Source of the DNA: Spirochaetaceae bacterium
GTDB taxonomy: Bacteria > Spirochaetota > Spirochaetia > Treponematales > Treponemataceae
Assembly: GCA_017618015.1 (NCBI GenBank)
Contig: JAFZVC010000049.1
Span: 1-55,024 of the forward strand
Reading direction: 5' to 3'
Length of the DNA: 55,024 nucleotides
The notes beneath the pieces were generated by a model. The model had not been told where the DNA came from. It saw only the letters and a program-made list of their open reading frames with translations, and searched no databases. Below, in pieces: positions 40,615-46,979 of this stretch (the first letter of the stretch is position 1; each line of letters starts with the position of its first letter). The translations under genes were made by a program, and so were the position numbers.

Positions 40615-41916
40615 ATGGGAATTACTTGCGAAGACATGATTGACATCGCGATTCGGGCGGGGGCAATCGTTTTGGAGAACGGCGGCGAGACATACCGCAC
40701 AGAAGCAATCGTAAACAAAATTGCGGCGGCTCTTGGCGCAAAAACGGCATCGAGTTTTGTAACGCCTACTGTTATTCAGTTTTCGTATACTGATGATAAC
40801 GATCACTATCATTCCGCAATCCGGCGCATAAAAAAACGCGGCGTAAATCTTGATAAAATCGCTTTGATTGATGAGCTTACACGTCGCATAGAAAAGAAAA
40901 AAAAGACTTATGAGCCGCGTGTTATAGAAAGTCTGCTTTCCCGCATAGAAAATTCACCAGTTTATAAAAAGCCGCTCGTTCTTGTGGCAGCGGCATTAAG
41001 TTCGTTCTGCTTTGCGTTTATGTTCGGCGGAACGTTGGCAGAAGCGTCTGCGGCTTTCGTCATCGGGTTCCTTTTGCGCCTTTTCCTGTTATATTCGCAG
41101 CGGCGGCAATTCGGCAGTTTCAGTACATCGTTGCTTTCAGGCGCTATTACGTCAGTATTAACTGAAATTGCTTTTTTGCTAGGGTTTATCCCCGCCACTG
41201 AAATAACGCTTATCTCCGTTTTGATGCAGGTAGTGCCCGGACTCGCTATTGTAAACGCCATCCGTGACTTAATTGAAGGTGATCTTGTTTCCGGGGCGGC
41301 GCGGCTTTTGGATGCGTTTATGGTTGCGGCAGGTCTTTCTGTGGGCGCGGTTTTCGCACTCTATTTGTTCGACCTGTTTAATGTGGCTACGGCTGTTTCG
41401 GCTCTTGGTGTTGTCACCAGCGGCTTTGGATTAGGTGCTGTTTCCGAAAACTCGTTTGGTTTGGCGGGGTCGTTGCTTCTTTCCGCGCTGTTGGCGGCAG
41501 TGTGGGGCTGTGGAGCCGCCGGTTTTAGTTCGGTTTACTTGCATGCAAAGCCTCTCGACATTGTAATTGGGGCATTCTGCGGAGCTGTCGGCTGGTTTAT
41601 GTTTAAGATTACTGGTGGCGATGGGGCTTCGTCTTACCTTGCAGGAGCGTTCACCGTCGCCGTGCTTTCGGAAGTTCTTGGTGCTTCGCTAAAAACGCCT
41701 GCAACGGTGTTTTTGTTGCCGGGTTTGCTCCCGCTTGTTCCGGGCGGCGGCATGTTCCTTACGATGCGAAGTGCTGTCAACGGTTTTATGGCAGAATCTT
41801 TGAATTATGGATATACGACGTTATTCGCCGCCGGCAGTATTGCGTTGGGAATCGCGCTTGCGTCATCCGGCAGAAGACTGTTGGGGTTATTCGGCATAAA
41901 AAATGTAAGCGGATAG
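40615..41916 (+). CDS. thrE: Threonine/serine exporter family protein (ThrE)
   Basis: 433 residues with the fused ThrE architecture: an N-terminal cytoplasmic region carrying GGETYRTEAIVNKI, an amphipathic linker, then about ten membrane segments in two halves (PF06738-type followed by PF12821-type, the latter with FLLPGLLPLVPGGGM). It should export threonine, serine or related amino acids. The gene's last 9 bp, including the stop codon, are also the 3' acceptor strand of the convergent tRNA-Gly gene. Confidence 0.88.
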   Translation: MGITCEDMIDIAIRAGAIVLENGGETYRTEAIVNKIAAALGAKTASSFVTPTVIQFSYTDDNDHYHSAIRRIKKRGVNLDKIALIDELTRRIEKKKKTYEPRVIESLLSRIENSPVYKKPLVLVAAALSSFCFAFMFGGTLAEASAAFVIGFLLRLFLLYSQRRQFGSFSTSLLSGAITSVLTEIAFLLGFIPATEITLISVLMQVVPGLAIVNAIRDLIEGDLVSGAARLLDAFMVAAGLSVGAVFALYLFDLFNVATAVSALGVVTSGFGLGAVSENSFGLAGSLLLSALLAAVWGCGAAGFSSVYLHAKPLDIVIGAFCGAVGWFMFKITGGDGASSYLAGAFTVAVLSEVLGASLKTPATVFLLPGLLPLVPGGGMFLTMRSAVNGFMAESLNYGYTTLFAAGSIALGIALASSGRRLLGLFGIKNVSG

Positions 41917-41978
41917 CGGGAGTCGGACCCGTCTCTCAGGCTTGGGAAGCCCACGTACTACCGATGTACTATATCCGC
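41908..41978 (-). tRNA. trnG: tRNA-Gly (CCC), divergent T-arm
   Basis: Minus strand: acceptor GCGGATA/TATCCGC perfect, D-arm GTAC-ATCGGTA-GTAC, anticodon stem TGGGC/GCCTG, loop TTCCCAA with anticodon CCC. The T-arm reads ACGGG-TCCGACT-CCCGC: the position-55 T is C and pair 49-65 is A-C. Position 55 normally becomes pseudouridine and contacts G18. CCA is not encoded. The 3' end overlaps the thrE stop codon. Confidence 0.88.
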
Positions 41979-42121
41979 AAGAAATTGTTGGTTAAAGCTT
42001 TGTGCTTTGCGCACGGGGAAACTCCGCTATCCTATATTTTATGATACATCAGCTTTTGTGTAAATATGGGGTAAAAAGGTATGTCAAAAAGCCTGTGAAA
42101 CCTTATGCATAAAGGCAAAAA
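41979..42121. other. Gene-free stretch upstream of tRNA-Gly
   Basis: Between tRNA-Gly and the second 28-bp repeat no coding frame is supported. The part next to the tRNA should hold its minus-strand promoter (an AT-rich ATAAAATATAGG lies about 60 bp upstream on that strand). CACAGGCTTTTTGACATACC on the minus strand near 42090 offers a possible -35. Nothing else is recognised. Confidence 0.4.
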
Positions 42122-42149
42122 AGAAATCTTAACAAATTCTTAAATTTTT
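42122..42149 (+). repeat. 28-bp repeat, copy B (tandem 11-bp motif)
   Basis: Exact inverted match to 32646-32673. TCTTAA occurs at 42127-42132 and 42138-42143, an 11-bp period. It ends 1 bp before the TTGACT -35 of the small RNA promoter, the position expected for an activator of the PhoB/OmpR type. The match extends over all 28 bp and stops at both ends. Confidence 0.85.
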
Positions 42150-42150
42150 G

Positions 42151-42179
42151 TTGACTTTTTTCTACGGGTATGTTATGTT
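42151..42179 (+). promoter_or_regulatory. Promoter of the predicted small RNA
   Basis: TTGACT (42151-42156), exactly 17 bp, TATGTT (42174-42179). Transcription is expected near 42186. No coding gene follows, only hairpins and a terminator within 100 bp. Confidence 0.75.
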
Positions 42180-42185
42180 TATTAC

Positions 42186-42277
42186 AGCTTGTAAATAAGC
42201 TGATAAACTCTCTCCGATGTCCGGCTTGCTGGACGATGGGGCTTGGCAGATGTTATCTGTCAAGCCCTGTTTTTTTT
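42186..42277 (+). ncRNA. Predicted small RNA, about 92 nt
   Basis: Downstream of a consensus promoter come CAGCTT-gtaaat-AAGCTG (42185-42202), GTCC-N8-GGAC (42219-42234), and a 12-bp terminator stem GGCTTGGCAGAT/ATCTGTCAAGCC (42240-42251, 42255-42266) with a GTT loop and a T-run. The single-stranded part between the first two hairpins is CT-rich (ATAAACTCTCTCCGAT) and could base-pair with Shine-Dalgarno regions, as in many trans-acting RNAs. A 34-codon frame starting at 42218 runs through the terminator and is not credible. No known RNA family was recognised. Confidence 0.7.
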
Positions 42278-42284
42278 GTCTATG

Positions 42285-42323
42285 GGGTGTTGTAGAGGCA
42301 CGACTACGCACTTTGAATTAAGC
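42285..42323. repeat. Decayed copy of the 35.1-kb palindrome arm
   Basis: GGGTGTTG (42285-42292) and CTACGCACTTTGAATTAAGC (42304-42323) match 35175-35182 and 35183-35203 of the palindromic element, separated here by a short insertion. The left arm is missing. Confidence 0.65.
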
Positions 42324-42355
42324 GTCTAAGTGAAGGTATTGATGCACGTCTGCCT

Positions 42356-43213
42356 TTACATCGTTTCTTGTTTTGCTATTGTTGTGCTTCCAGGTGGTAC
42401 GGAGCTCGTCAGCCAGACATTTCCGCCTATCGTGCTTCCTTTTCCAATTATAGTTTCTCCGCCAAGAATTGTCGCGCCGGCGTAAATCGTCACATCATCC
42501 TCTATCGTCGGATGGCGCTTTTTGTTGCTCATCGCCTTTTTAACGCTGACGGCACCGAGCGTTACGCCCTGATAGAGCTTTACGTTGTTCCCGATGACAG
42601 TTGTCTCGCCGATGACGATTCCTGTGCCGTGATCTATAAAGAACGATTCGCCTATTTCTGCGCCTGGGTGTATATCAATTCCTGTTTTCCCGTGAATATG
42701 CTCGGACATTATTCGCGGGATTATCGGTACTCCATTTATATGAAGAAAATGTGCGACGCGATAAACGAGAATCGCTTCAAGTCCTGGATAAGAAAGAATA
42801 ATCTCTTCTGCGCTGCGGGCGGCGGGATCACCGTCAAGCGCGGCTTTTACATCAAGAAGAATCTTTCTACGAATTTCCGGGAGCTCTTCTATAAGAGAAA
42901 GTACGGTTTGTTCCGCAAGCTTAAAGCAATGCGAATCAACTGCACTTTTTTTCAGGTAAATCAAAGCTTTCTGCGTTTCTTGCGTTAGAACTGCAACTAT
43001 TCTGTGAATTCTTTCGCCAGTGACGTACTTAAGGTTGTTAGTGTCCAAGTATTCCGCGCTCCGGAATCCCGGAAAGATAAGGGATTGTATATCCTTTAAT
43101 GCGGAAATTACGTTTTCCCTGTTGGGGAAACTCTCGTTCTTGGACATGTTTATTGCGCCATATTTGTTGTACGAGTCGAGAATTGTTTCTGTCAGAAAGT
43201 CAATGTTTTTCAT
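42356..43213 (-). CDS. cysE: Serine O-acetyltransferase
   Basis: 286 residues. It makes O-acetylserine from serine and acetyl-CoA for cysteine synthesis. The long N-terminal helical domain and the left-handed beta-helix of hexapeptide repeats are clear: [37 protein letters not shown] with the catalytic His, then [19 protein letters not shown]. The length and N-terminus resemble the longer SAT form of anaerobes and plants rather than E. coli CysE. Start 43213 is chosen over 43282 because TATATT lies 6 nt before it. Confidence 0.93.
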   Translation of the reverse strand: MKNIDFLTETILDSYNKYGAINMSKNESFPNRENVISALKDIQSLIFPGFRSAEYLDTNNLKYVTGERIHRIVAVLTQETQKALIYLKKSAVDSHCFKLAEQTVLSLIEELPEIRRKILLDVKAALDGDPAARSAEEIILSYPGLEAILVYRVAHFLHINGVPIIPRIMSEHIHGKTGIDIHPGAEIGESFFIDHGTGIVIGETTVIGNNVKLYQGVTLGAVSVKKAMSNKKRHPTIEDDVTIYAGATILGGETIIGKGSTIGGNVWLTSSVPPGSTTIAKQETM

Positions 43214-43219
43214 AGGATT

Positions 43220-43248
43220 AATATACAAAGCATTGTAGAAAAAAACAA
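43220..43248 (-). promoter_or_regulatory. Predicted leaderless promoter of cysE
   Basis: Minus-strand TTGTTT (43243-43248), 17 bp, TATATT (43220-43225), 6 nt, ATG at 43213. No Shine-Dalgarno. Confidence 0.5.
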
Positions 43249-43321
43249 TTGCCTTAGGGGCGCAGCACCTGAAAACGCACATAAGTTCGTATCAAAATTC
43301 AAAATATCGGTTCTTCTACTA

Positions 43322-43350
43322 TTGACAAAATTCAGACCCATAAGTATAGT
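43322..43350 (+). promoter_or_regulatory. Promoter of the tRNA-Thr - rpmG - secE unit
   Basis: A perfect TTGACA (43322-43327), 17-bp spacer and TATAGT (43345-43350). The transcript would start near 43357 and run through tRNA-Thr(GGT) into rpmG, tRNA-Trp, secE and nusG. Confidence 0.85.
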
Positions 43351-43396
43351 AGTAAGACATCTTGCCCGGTGCGTTTATGCGTATAGGGATTCTTAT

Positions 43397-43469
43397 GCCT
43401 CTATAGCTCAGTCGGTAGAGCGCAACCATGGTAAGGTTGAGGTCAACAGTTCGATTCTGTTTGGAGGCT
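43397..43469 (+). tRNA. trnT: tRNA-Thr (GGT)
   Basis: Acceptor GCCTCTA/TGGAGGC (one wobble), D-arm GCTCAGTCGGTAGAGC, anticodon stem CAACC/GGTTG with loop ATGGTAA (GGT, Thr), T-loop TTCGATT. CCA is not encoded. It is the first member of the translation/transcription operon. Confidence 0.95.
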
Positions 43470-43499
43470 GTTACCTAGTTTTAGAAAAGGAGTGTTGAG

Positions 43500-43673
43500 A
43501 TGGCTGCAAAAAAGACTGCTGTTGAAATTATTGCTCTGCAGTGTTCAGAATGCAAACGCAAGAACTATACAACTTATAAAAACCGCAAGAATATTCAGGG
43601 TAAGCTTGAACTGAATAAGTATTGTCCGTTTGATCGCAAGCATACATTGCACAAAGAAACAAAGGCTAAATAA
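43500..43673 (+). CDS. rpmG: Ribosomal protein L33 (bL33)
   Basis: 57 residues: [18 protein letters not shown] at the N-terminus and [18 protein letters not shown] near the C-terminus. It is a large-subunit protein near the E site. The zinc ribbon is unusual: Cys15, Cys18 and Cys42 are present, but the fourth ligand position is Asp45, not Cys. AAAAGGAG lies 6 nt before the ATG. It is flanked by tRNA-Thr and tRNA-Trp as in other spirochaetes. Confidence 0.95.
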   Translation: MAAKKTAVEIIALQCSECKRKNYTTYKNRKNIQGKLELNKYCPFDRKHTLHKETKAK

Positions 43674-43733
43674 TTTTTTTTGTATATTGTCTTTCTGTTG
43701 TAAGAATTTATGGCAGAAAGATTTATATATTTT

Positions 43734-43806
43734 AGGTCAGTAGCTCCAATGGTAGAGTGGCGGTCTCCAAAACCGTTTGTTGCGGGTTCGAATCCTGCCT
43801 GGCCTG
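43734..43806 (+). tRNA. trnW: tRNA-Trp (CCA)
   Basis: Acceptor AGGTCAG/CTGGCCT (one wobble), D-arm AGCTCCAATGGTAGAGT, anticodon loop CTCCAAA giving CCA (Trp), T-loop TTCGAAT, discriminator G. The tRNA's 3' CCA is not encoded. Lies between rpmG and secE, the conserved spirochaete and general bacterial position. Confidence 0.95.
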
Positions 43807-43834
43807 TTATCTTTAATATTGTGGGGACTGAAAT

Positions 43835-44011
43835 ATGAAAATCGTCCAGTTTTTTAAAGAATGTGGCGCAGAACTTAAGAAAGTTGTCTGGCCCGGCAGA
43901 GATGATGTTCTTTCTTCTGTAAAAATGGTTCTCGTTTCTACGATTATTGTCGCTGTAATCCTCGGTCTCTTTGACTTCCTGTTCAATACAGGTATTACTC
44001 TTATTTTTTAG
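43835..44011 (+). CDS. secE: Preprotein translocase subunit SecE
   Basis: 58 residues, the short single-helix form. The amphipathic helix KECGAELKKVVWPGRDDV carries the conserved KKVVWP motif, followed by one membrane segment (VKMVLVSTIIVAVILGLFDFLF). It clamps SecY in the translocon. It is followed after 10 bp by nusG, the near-universal order. Confidence 0.95.
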   Translation: MKIVQFFKECGAELKKVVWPGRDDVLSSVKMVLVSTIIVAVILGLFDFLFNTGITLIF

Positions 44012-44021
44012 GTAATAGTGC

Positions 44022-44579
44022 ATGGCAAAGGGTTGGTATATACTCCATACCTATTCCGGTTACGAAAACAAGATAGAGCGTACTATCCGCTTGATGCTTG
44101 ATAATGGTGATTTGTCACCGGAAGTCGTTTTGGATGTAAAGGTTCCTGTCGAAGACGTCTGTGAAGTTAAGGACGGCAAAAAGAAATTCGTCACAAAGAA
44201 ATTTCTTCCTGGTTACATAATGGTAGAGCTTGATCTTCCTGATTTTGGCTGGAAGAGCACTTGTTCTGCCATTCGCAGAATTCAGGGTGTAACTGGTTTT
44301 GTCGGTACTGGAAGCAATGTTCGTCCGCGTCCTATCTCTGCGGATGAGGCAAAAGCTCTGCTGCAGAAATCCGGCGAGATTAAAGGCGAGAAGTTCGTAA
44401 GAATGAAGCAGTCTTTCTCTGTCGGCGAGCAGGTTAAGATTATTGACGGACCTTTTGCTACGTTCACTGGTTCTATTGACGAAGTGAACCTTGAGAAAAA
44501 CAAACTGCGCGTTGTCGTTCAGATTTTTGGACGCTCTACGCCGGTTGAAGTTGATCTTTTACAAGTAGAAAAGATTTAG
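44022..44579 (+). CDS. nusG: Transcription termination/antitermination protein NusG
   Basis: 185 residues: NGN domain (KGWYILHTYSGYENKIERTI, FLPGYIMVELDL) and C-terminal KOW domain (VGEQVKIIDGPFATFTGSIDEV). It binds RNA polymerase and couples it to Rho or ribosomes. Length is standard. The start follows secE after 10 bp with a weak Shine-Dalgarno (AGGTAATAG). A terminator-like hairpin follows the stop. Confidence 0.96.
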   Translation: MAKGWYILHTYSGYENKIERTIRLMLDNGDLSPEVVLDVKVPVEDVCEVKDGKKKFVTKKFLPGYIMVELDLPDFGWKSTCSAIRRIQGVTGFVGTGSNVRPRPISADEAKALLQKSGEIKGEKFVRMKQSFSVGEQVKIIDGPFATFTGSIDEVNLEKNKLRVVVQIFGRSTPVEVDLLQVEKI

Positions 44580-44586
44580 CGTTGGA

Positions 44587-44612
44587 AGCCTGGTGCATAG
44601 CATCGGGCTTTT
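44587..44612 (+). terminator. Attenuator-like hairpin between nusG and rplK
   Basis: AGCCTGGTGC (44587-44596) pairs over 10 bp with GCATCGGGCT (44600-44609), loop ATA, followed by only four T residues. A partial terminator that could lower read-through into rplK. Confidence 0.6.
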
Positions 44613-44620
44613 GGTGCGTT

Positions 44621-44695
44621 CTTTGTTTTGGGAGAGATTTCCGGTTCGTTGAACAAAGGGGTCTCGCTAGACGGAAAATGCAGTGCATTTCTGTC
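44621..44695 (+). promoter_or_regulatory. rplK leader hairpins
   Basis: CTTTGTT (44621-44627) pairs with AACAAAG (44652-44658), and a bulged stem at 44670-44695 (GACGGAAA...TTTCTGTC) ends 13 nt before the rplK AAGGAG. L1 autoregulates rplKA in many bacteria through its mRNA leader; this structure is the obvious candidate, but I cannot match it to the L1 site. Confidence 0.4.
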
Positions 44696-44718
44696 ATACC
44701 AATTTAAGGAGATAAAAA

Positions 44719-45150
44719 ATGGCTAAGAAGAAGGTTACAGCTGTTATCAAACTGCAGTGTCCTGCAGGAAAGGCAACCCCTGCTCCGCCAGTTGGTCCTG
44801 CTCTTGGACCTCATGGAGTAAGTGCGCCTCAGTTTGTTCAGCAGTTCAATGACCGCACGAAGACTATGGAGCCGGGTCTTATCATTCCGGTTATCATCAC
44901 AGTCTATCAGGACAAATCATTCACATTTATTCTGAAAACTCCTCCAGCAGCTGTTCTTATCAGGAAAGCCCTCGGTATCGAGAAAGGTTCTGGCAACTCA
45001 ATCCTGAATAAGGTCGGTACGCTCTCAAAAGCAAAGCTTGAGGAAATCGCAAAAATCAAACTGCCTGATGTTAATACAGACGATCTTGAAGCCTGTAAGC
45101 GCATCGTCGCGGGAACAGCACGCAGTATGGGTGTAGAGGTGGAGAAGTAG
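44719..45150 (+). CDS. rplK: Ribosomal protein L11 (uL11)
   Basis: 143 residues: [25 protein letters not shown] at the N-terminal domain and [19 protein letters not shown] with the 23S-binding C-terminal domain. It forms the GTPase-associated centre with 23S helices 43-44. AAGGAG is well placed. The next gene starts 1 nt after the stop. Confidence 0.97.
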   Translation: MAKKKVTAVIKLQCPAGKATPAPPVGPALGPHGVSAPQFVQQFNDRTKTMEPGLIIPVIITVYQDKSFTFILKTPPAAVLIRKALGIEKGSGNSILNKVGTLSKAKLEEIAKIKLPDVNTDDLEACKRIVAGTARSMGVEVEK

Positions 45151-45151
45151 T

Positions 45152-45832
45152 ATGAAACACGGAAAGAAATATCTCGAATCCCTTAAGAAGTATGATTCAT
45201 CATCTGCACTGGATCTTGTAAAGGCTTGTGAGACAGTTAAAGAGCTTAAGTTTGCTAAGTTCGACGAGACTGTTGAGGTTCATGTTAACCTCCGCCTTGG
45301 AAAGAACCAGACAGTACGTGATACTGTAGTATTCCCTAACCAGTTCAGGGGCGAGAAGAAAGTTCTTGTTTTCTGTAAGGAAGACCGCGTTAAGGAAGCT
45401 CTTGATGCAGGTGCCGCATATGCTGGTGCTGCAGAGTATATCGACAAAGTAAAGGGCGGTTGGCTCGATTTCGATATTGCTGTTGCAACTCCTGATATGA
45501 TGAAAGACGTTGGTCGTCTTGGTATGGTGCTCGGACGCAAGGGTCTTATGCCTAACCCGAAGACTGGTACAGTTACAAATGATATTGTTGCTGCTATTGG
45601 TGAGCTTAAGAAAGGTCGTGTTGAATACCGCGCTGACAAGCAGGGTGTTCTTCATATGGCTGTTGGTAAGACATCAATGGATGCTGATAAAGTTGCCGAA
45701 AACATCAAGGCTCTTCTTGGCGAGATCGTTCGCAAGAAGCCAGCTGATGCAAAGTCCGGCTATATTCAGACAGTTTCCGTAAGCTCAACAATGGGCCCTG
45801 GTGTTTGGGTAGACTATAAGGAAGGAGAATAA
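45152..45832 (+). CDS. rplA: Ribosomal protein L1 (uL1)
   Basis: 226 residues: FDETVEVHVNLRLGKNQTVRDTVVFPN, GRLGMVLGRKGLMPNPKTGTV and YRADKQGVLHMAVGK are L1 signatures. It builds the mobile L1 stalk and usually represses its own operon. GGAG precedes the ATG, one base after the rplK stop; rplJ follows after 2 bp. Confidence 0.97.
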   Translation: MKHGKKYLESLKKYDSSSALDLVKACETVKELKFAKFDETVEVHVNLRLGKNQTVRDTVVFPNQFRGEKKVLVFCKEDRVKEALDAGAAYAGAAEYIDKVKGGWLDFDIAVATPDMMKDVGRLGMVLGRKGLMPNPKTGTVTNDIVAAIGELKKGRVEYRADKQGVLHMAVGKTSMDADKVAENIKALLGEIVRKKPADAKSGYIQTVSVSSTMGPGVWVDYKEGE

Positions 45833-45834
45833 AA

Positions 45835-46371
45835 ATGGCTATAAAAGCAAAAAAACTCCAGCCTGCTAAAGTCGAGGCAATTTCTGCTGTTAAGGGTGTT
45901 CTTGAGGGATATAGCGATTATATCTTCACAGAGTACCGCGGACTTACAGTAGAGCAGATTTCAAATCTGCGCAAACAGCTTAAAGCAAAGAATTGCGAAT
46001 ACAAGGTTATCAAGAACAACTTTGCACGTGTCGCTTTCGATGAAATGAAAGTTGAGAACGTTGACAGTTTCCTTGCTGGACCTACAGCTATCGCTCTTCT
46101 TAAAGAAGATCCGAACGAAGTTGCAAAAGTTCTTTTCGACTTTGCAAAAGAAGCTCCGGCTCTTTCTGTAAAAGGCGCTTTAATTGACAAAGAGCTTTAT
46201 GATGCTGCAAAAATCGAGGCTTTCTCAAAGCTTCCTGGAAAGAAGCAGCTCATTGCAATGCTCATGTCCGCTATCAACGGTCCTGCTCAGAAGCTTGCTG
46301 CAACATTGCAGGCTTATGTGGACAAGAAAGCGGCAGAAGGCGGAGAAGCTCCCGCAGCAGCGGCAGAGTAA
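45835..46371 (+). CDS. rplJ: Ribosomal protein L10 (uL10)
   Basis: 178 residues: IFTEYRGLTVEQISNLRKQLK, CEYKVIKNNFARVAF and FAGPTAIA-type LAGPTAIAL motifs, then a C-terminal helix that carries the L7/L12 dimers (IAMLMSAINGPAQKLAATLQ). GGAG lies within the rplA end. No separate L10 leader exists because only 2 bp separate it from rplA. Confidence 0.96.
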   Translation: MAIKAKKLQPAKVEAISAVKGVLEGYSDYIFTEYRGLTVEQISNLRKQLKAKNCEYKVIKNNFARVAFDEMKVENVDSFLAGPTAIALLKEDPNEVAKVLFDFAKEAPALSVKGALIDKELYDAAKIEAFSKLPGKKQLIAMLMSAINGPAQKLAATLQAYVDKKAAEGGEAPAAAAE

Positions 46372-46452
46372 CTTCGTTACTAATGTGCGTCAGGCTTCAT
46401 AGCTGTCGTCCTGTCGTGCTTACAAAAAATTATATATTAAGGAGAAGATAAT

Positions 46453-46833
46453 ATGGCAGCTCTCACAAATGATCAGATTTTGGATGCAATTGCATCAATG
46501 ACAGTACTTGAGGCTTCTGAGCTCGTTAAGGCTATGGAAGAGAAATTCGGTGTAACAGCAGCTGTTGCTGTTGCTGCAGCTCCTGGTGCAGCTGGTGGCG
46601 CACCTGCTGCTGAAGAGCAGTCAGAGTTCAATGTAACTCTCGAAGGTGCAGATGCTTCTAAGAAGATCGCAGTTATCAAGGCTGTACGTGAAGTTACAGG
46701 TCTTGGTCTTAAGGAAGCAAAAGACCTCGTTGAAGGCGCTCCAAAAGTACTTAAAGAGGGTGTATCCAAAGAGGATGCAGCTAAAATTAAGGAAACAGTT
46801 GAAGCAGCAGGCGGAAAGGTTAAGATTGCTTAA
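46453..46833 (+). CDS. rplL: Ribosomal protein L7/L12 (bL12)
   Basis: 126 residues: N-terminal dimerisation helices ([30 protein letters not shown]), an Ala/Gly/Pro-rich hinge, and the C-terminal factor-binding domain ([29 protein letters not shown]). It recruits translation factors. It is separated from rplJ by 81 bp with its own AAGGAG, perhaps giving the higher expression L12 needs. Confidence 0.97.
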   Translation: MAALTNDQILDAIASMTVLEASELVKAMEEKFGVTAAVAVAAAPGAAGGAPAAEEQSEFNVTLEGADASKKIAVIKAVREVTGLGLKEAKDLVEGAPKVLKEGVSKEDAAKIKETVEAAGGKVKIA

Positions 46834-46849
46834 TCATTTCGGGTTGTTT

Positions 46850-46877
46850 AGGAAACAGCCGTTATTGGCTGTTTCCT
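46850..46877 (+). terminator. rplL-rpoB intercistronic hairpin
   Basis: AGGAAACAGCC (46850-46860) and GGCTGTTTCCT (46867-46877) form a perfect 11-bp stem with a GTTATT loop but no T-run. It sits where E. coli has its attenuator and RNase III site between rplL and rpoB. A weaker stem AGCTGCC/GGCGGCT (46909-46938) follows. Confidence 0.6.
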
Positions 46878-46979
46878 GCTACATTTGAATTTATTTACTT
46901 TGTTTTTAAGCTGCCGGGATAGTAGTGTTCTGGCGGCTATATCTATATGATAACCGCAAAATGTGTGAAGGGGGATTTG

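Noticed and set aside
42218..42322. 34-codon reading frame within the small RNA
   Set aside because: It lacks a Shine-Dalgarno and reads through the terminator stem and T-run.
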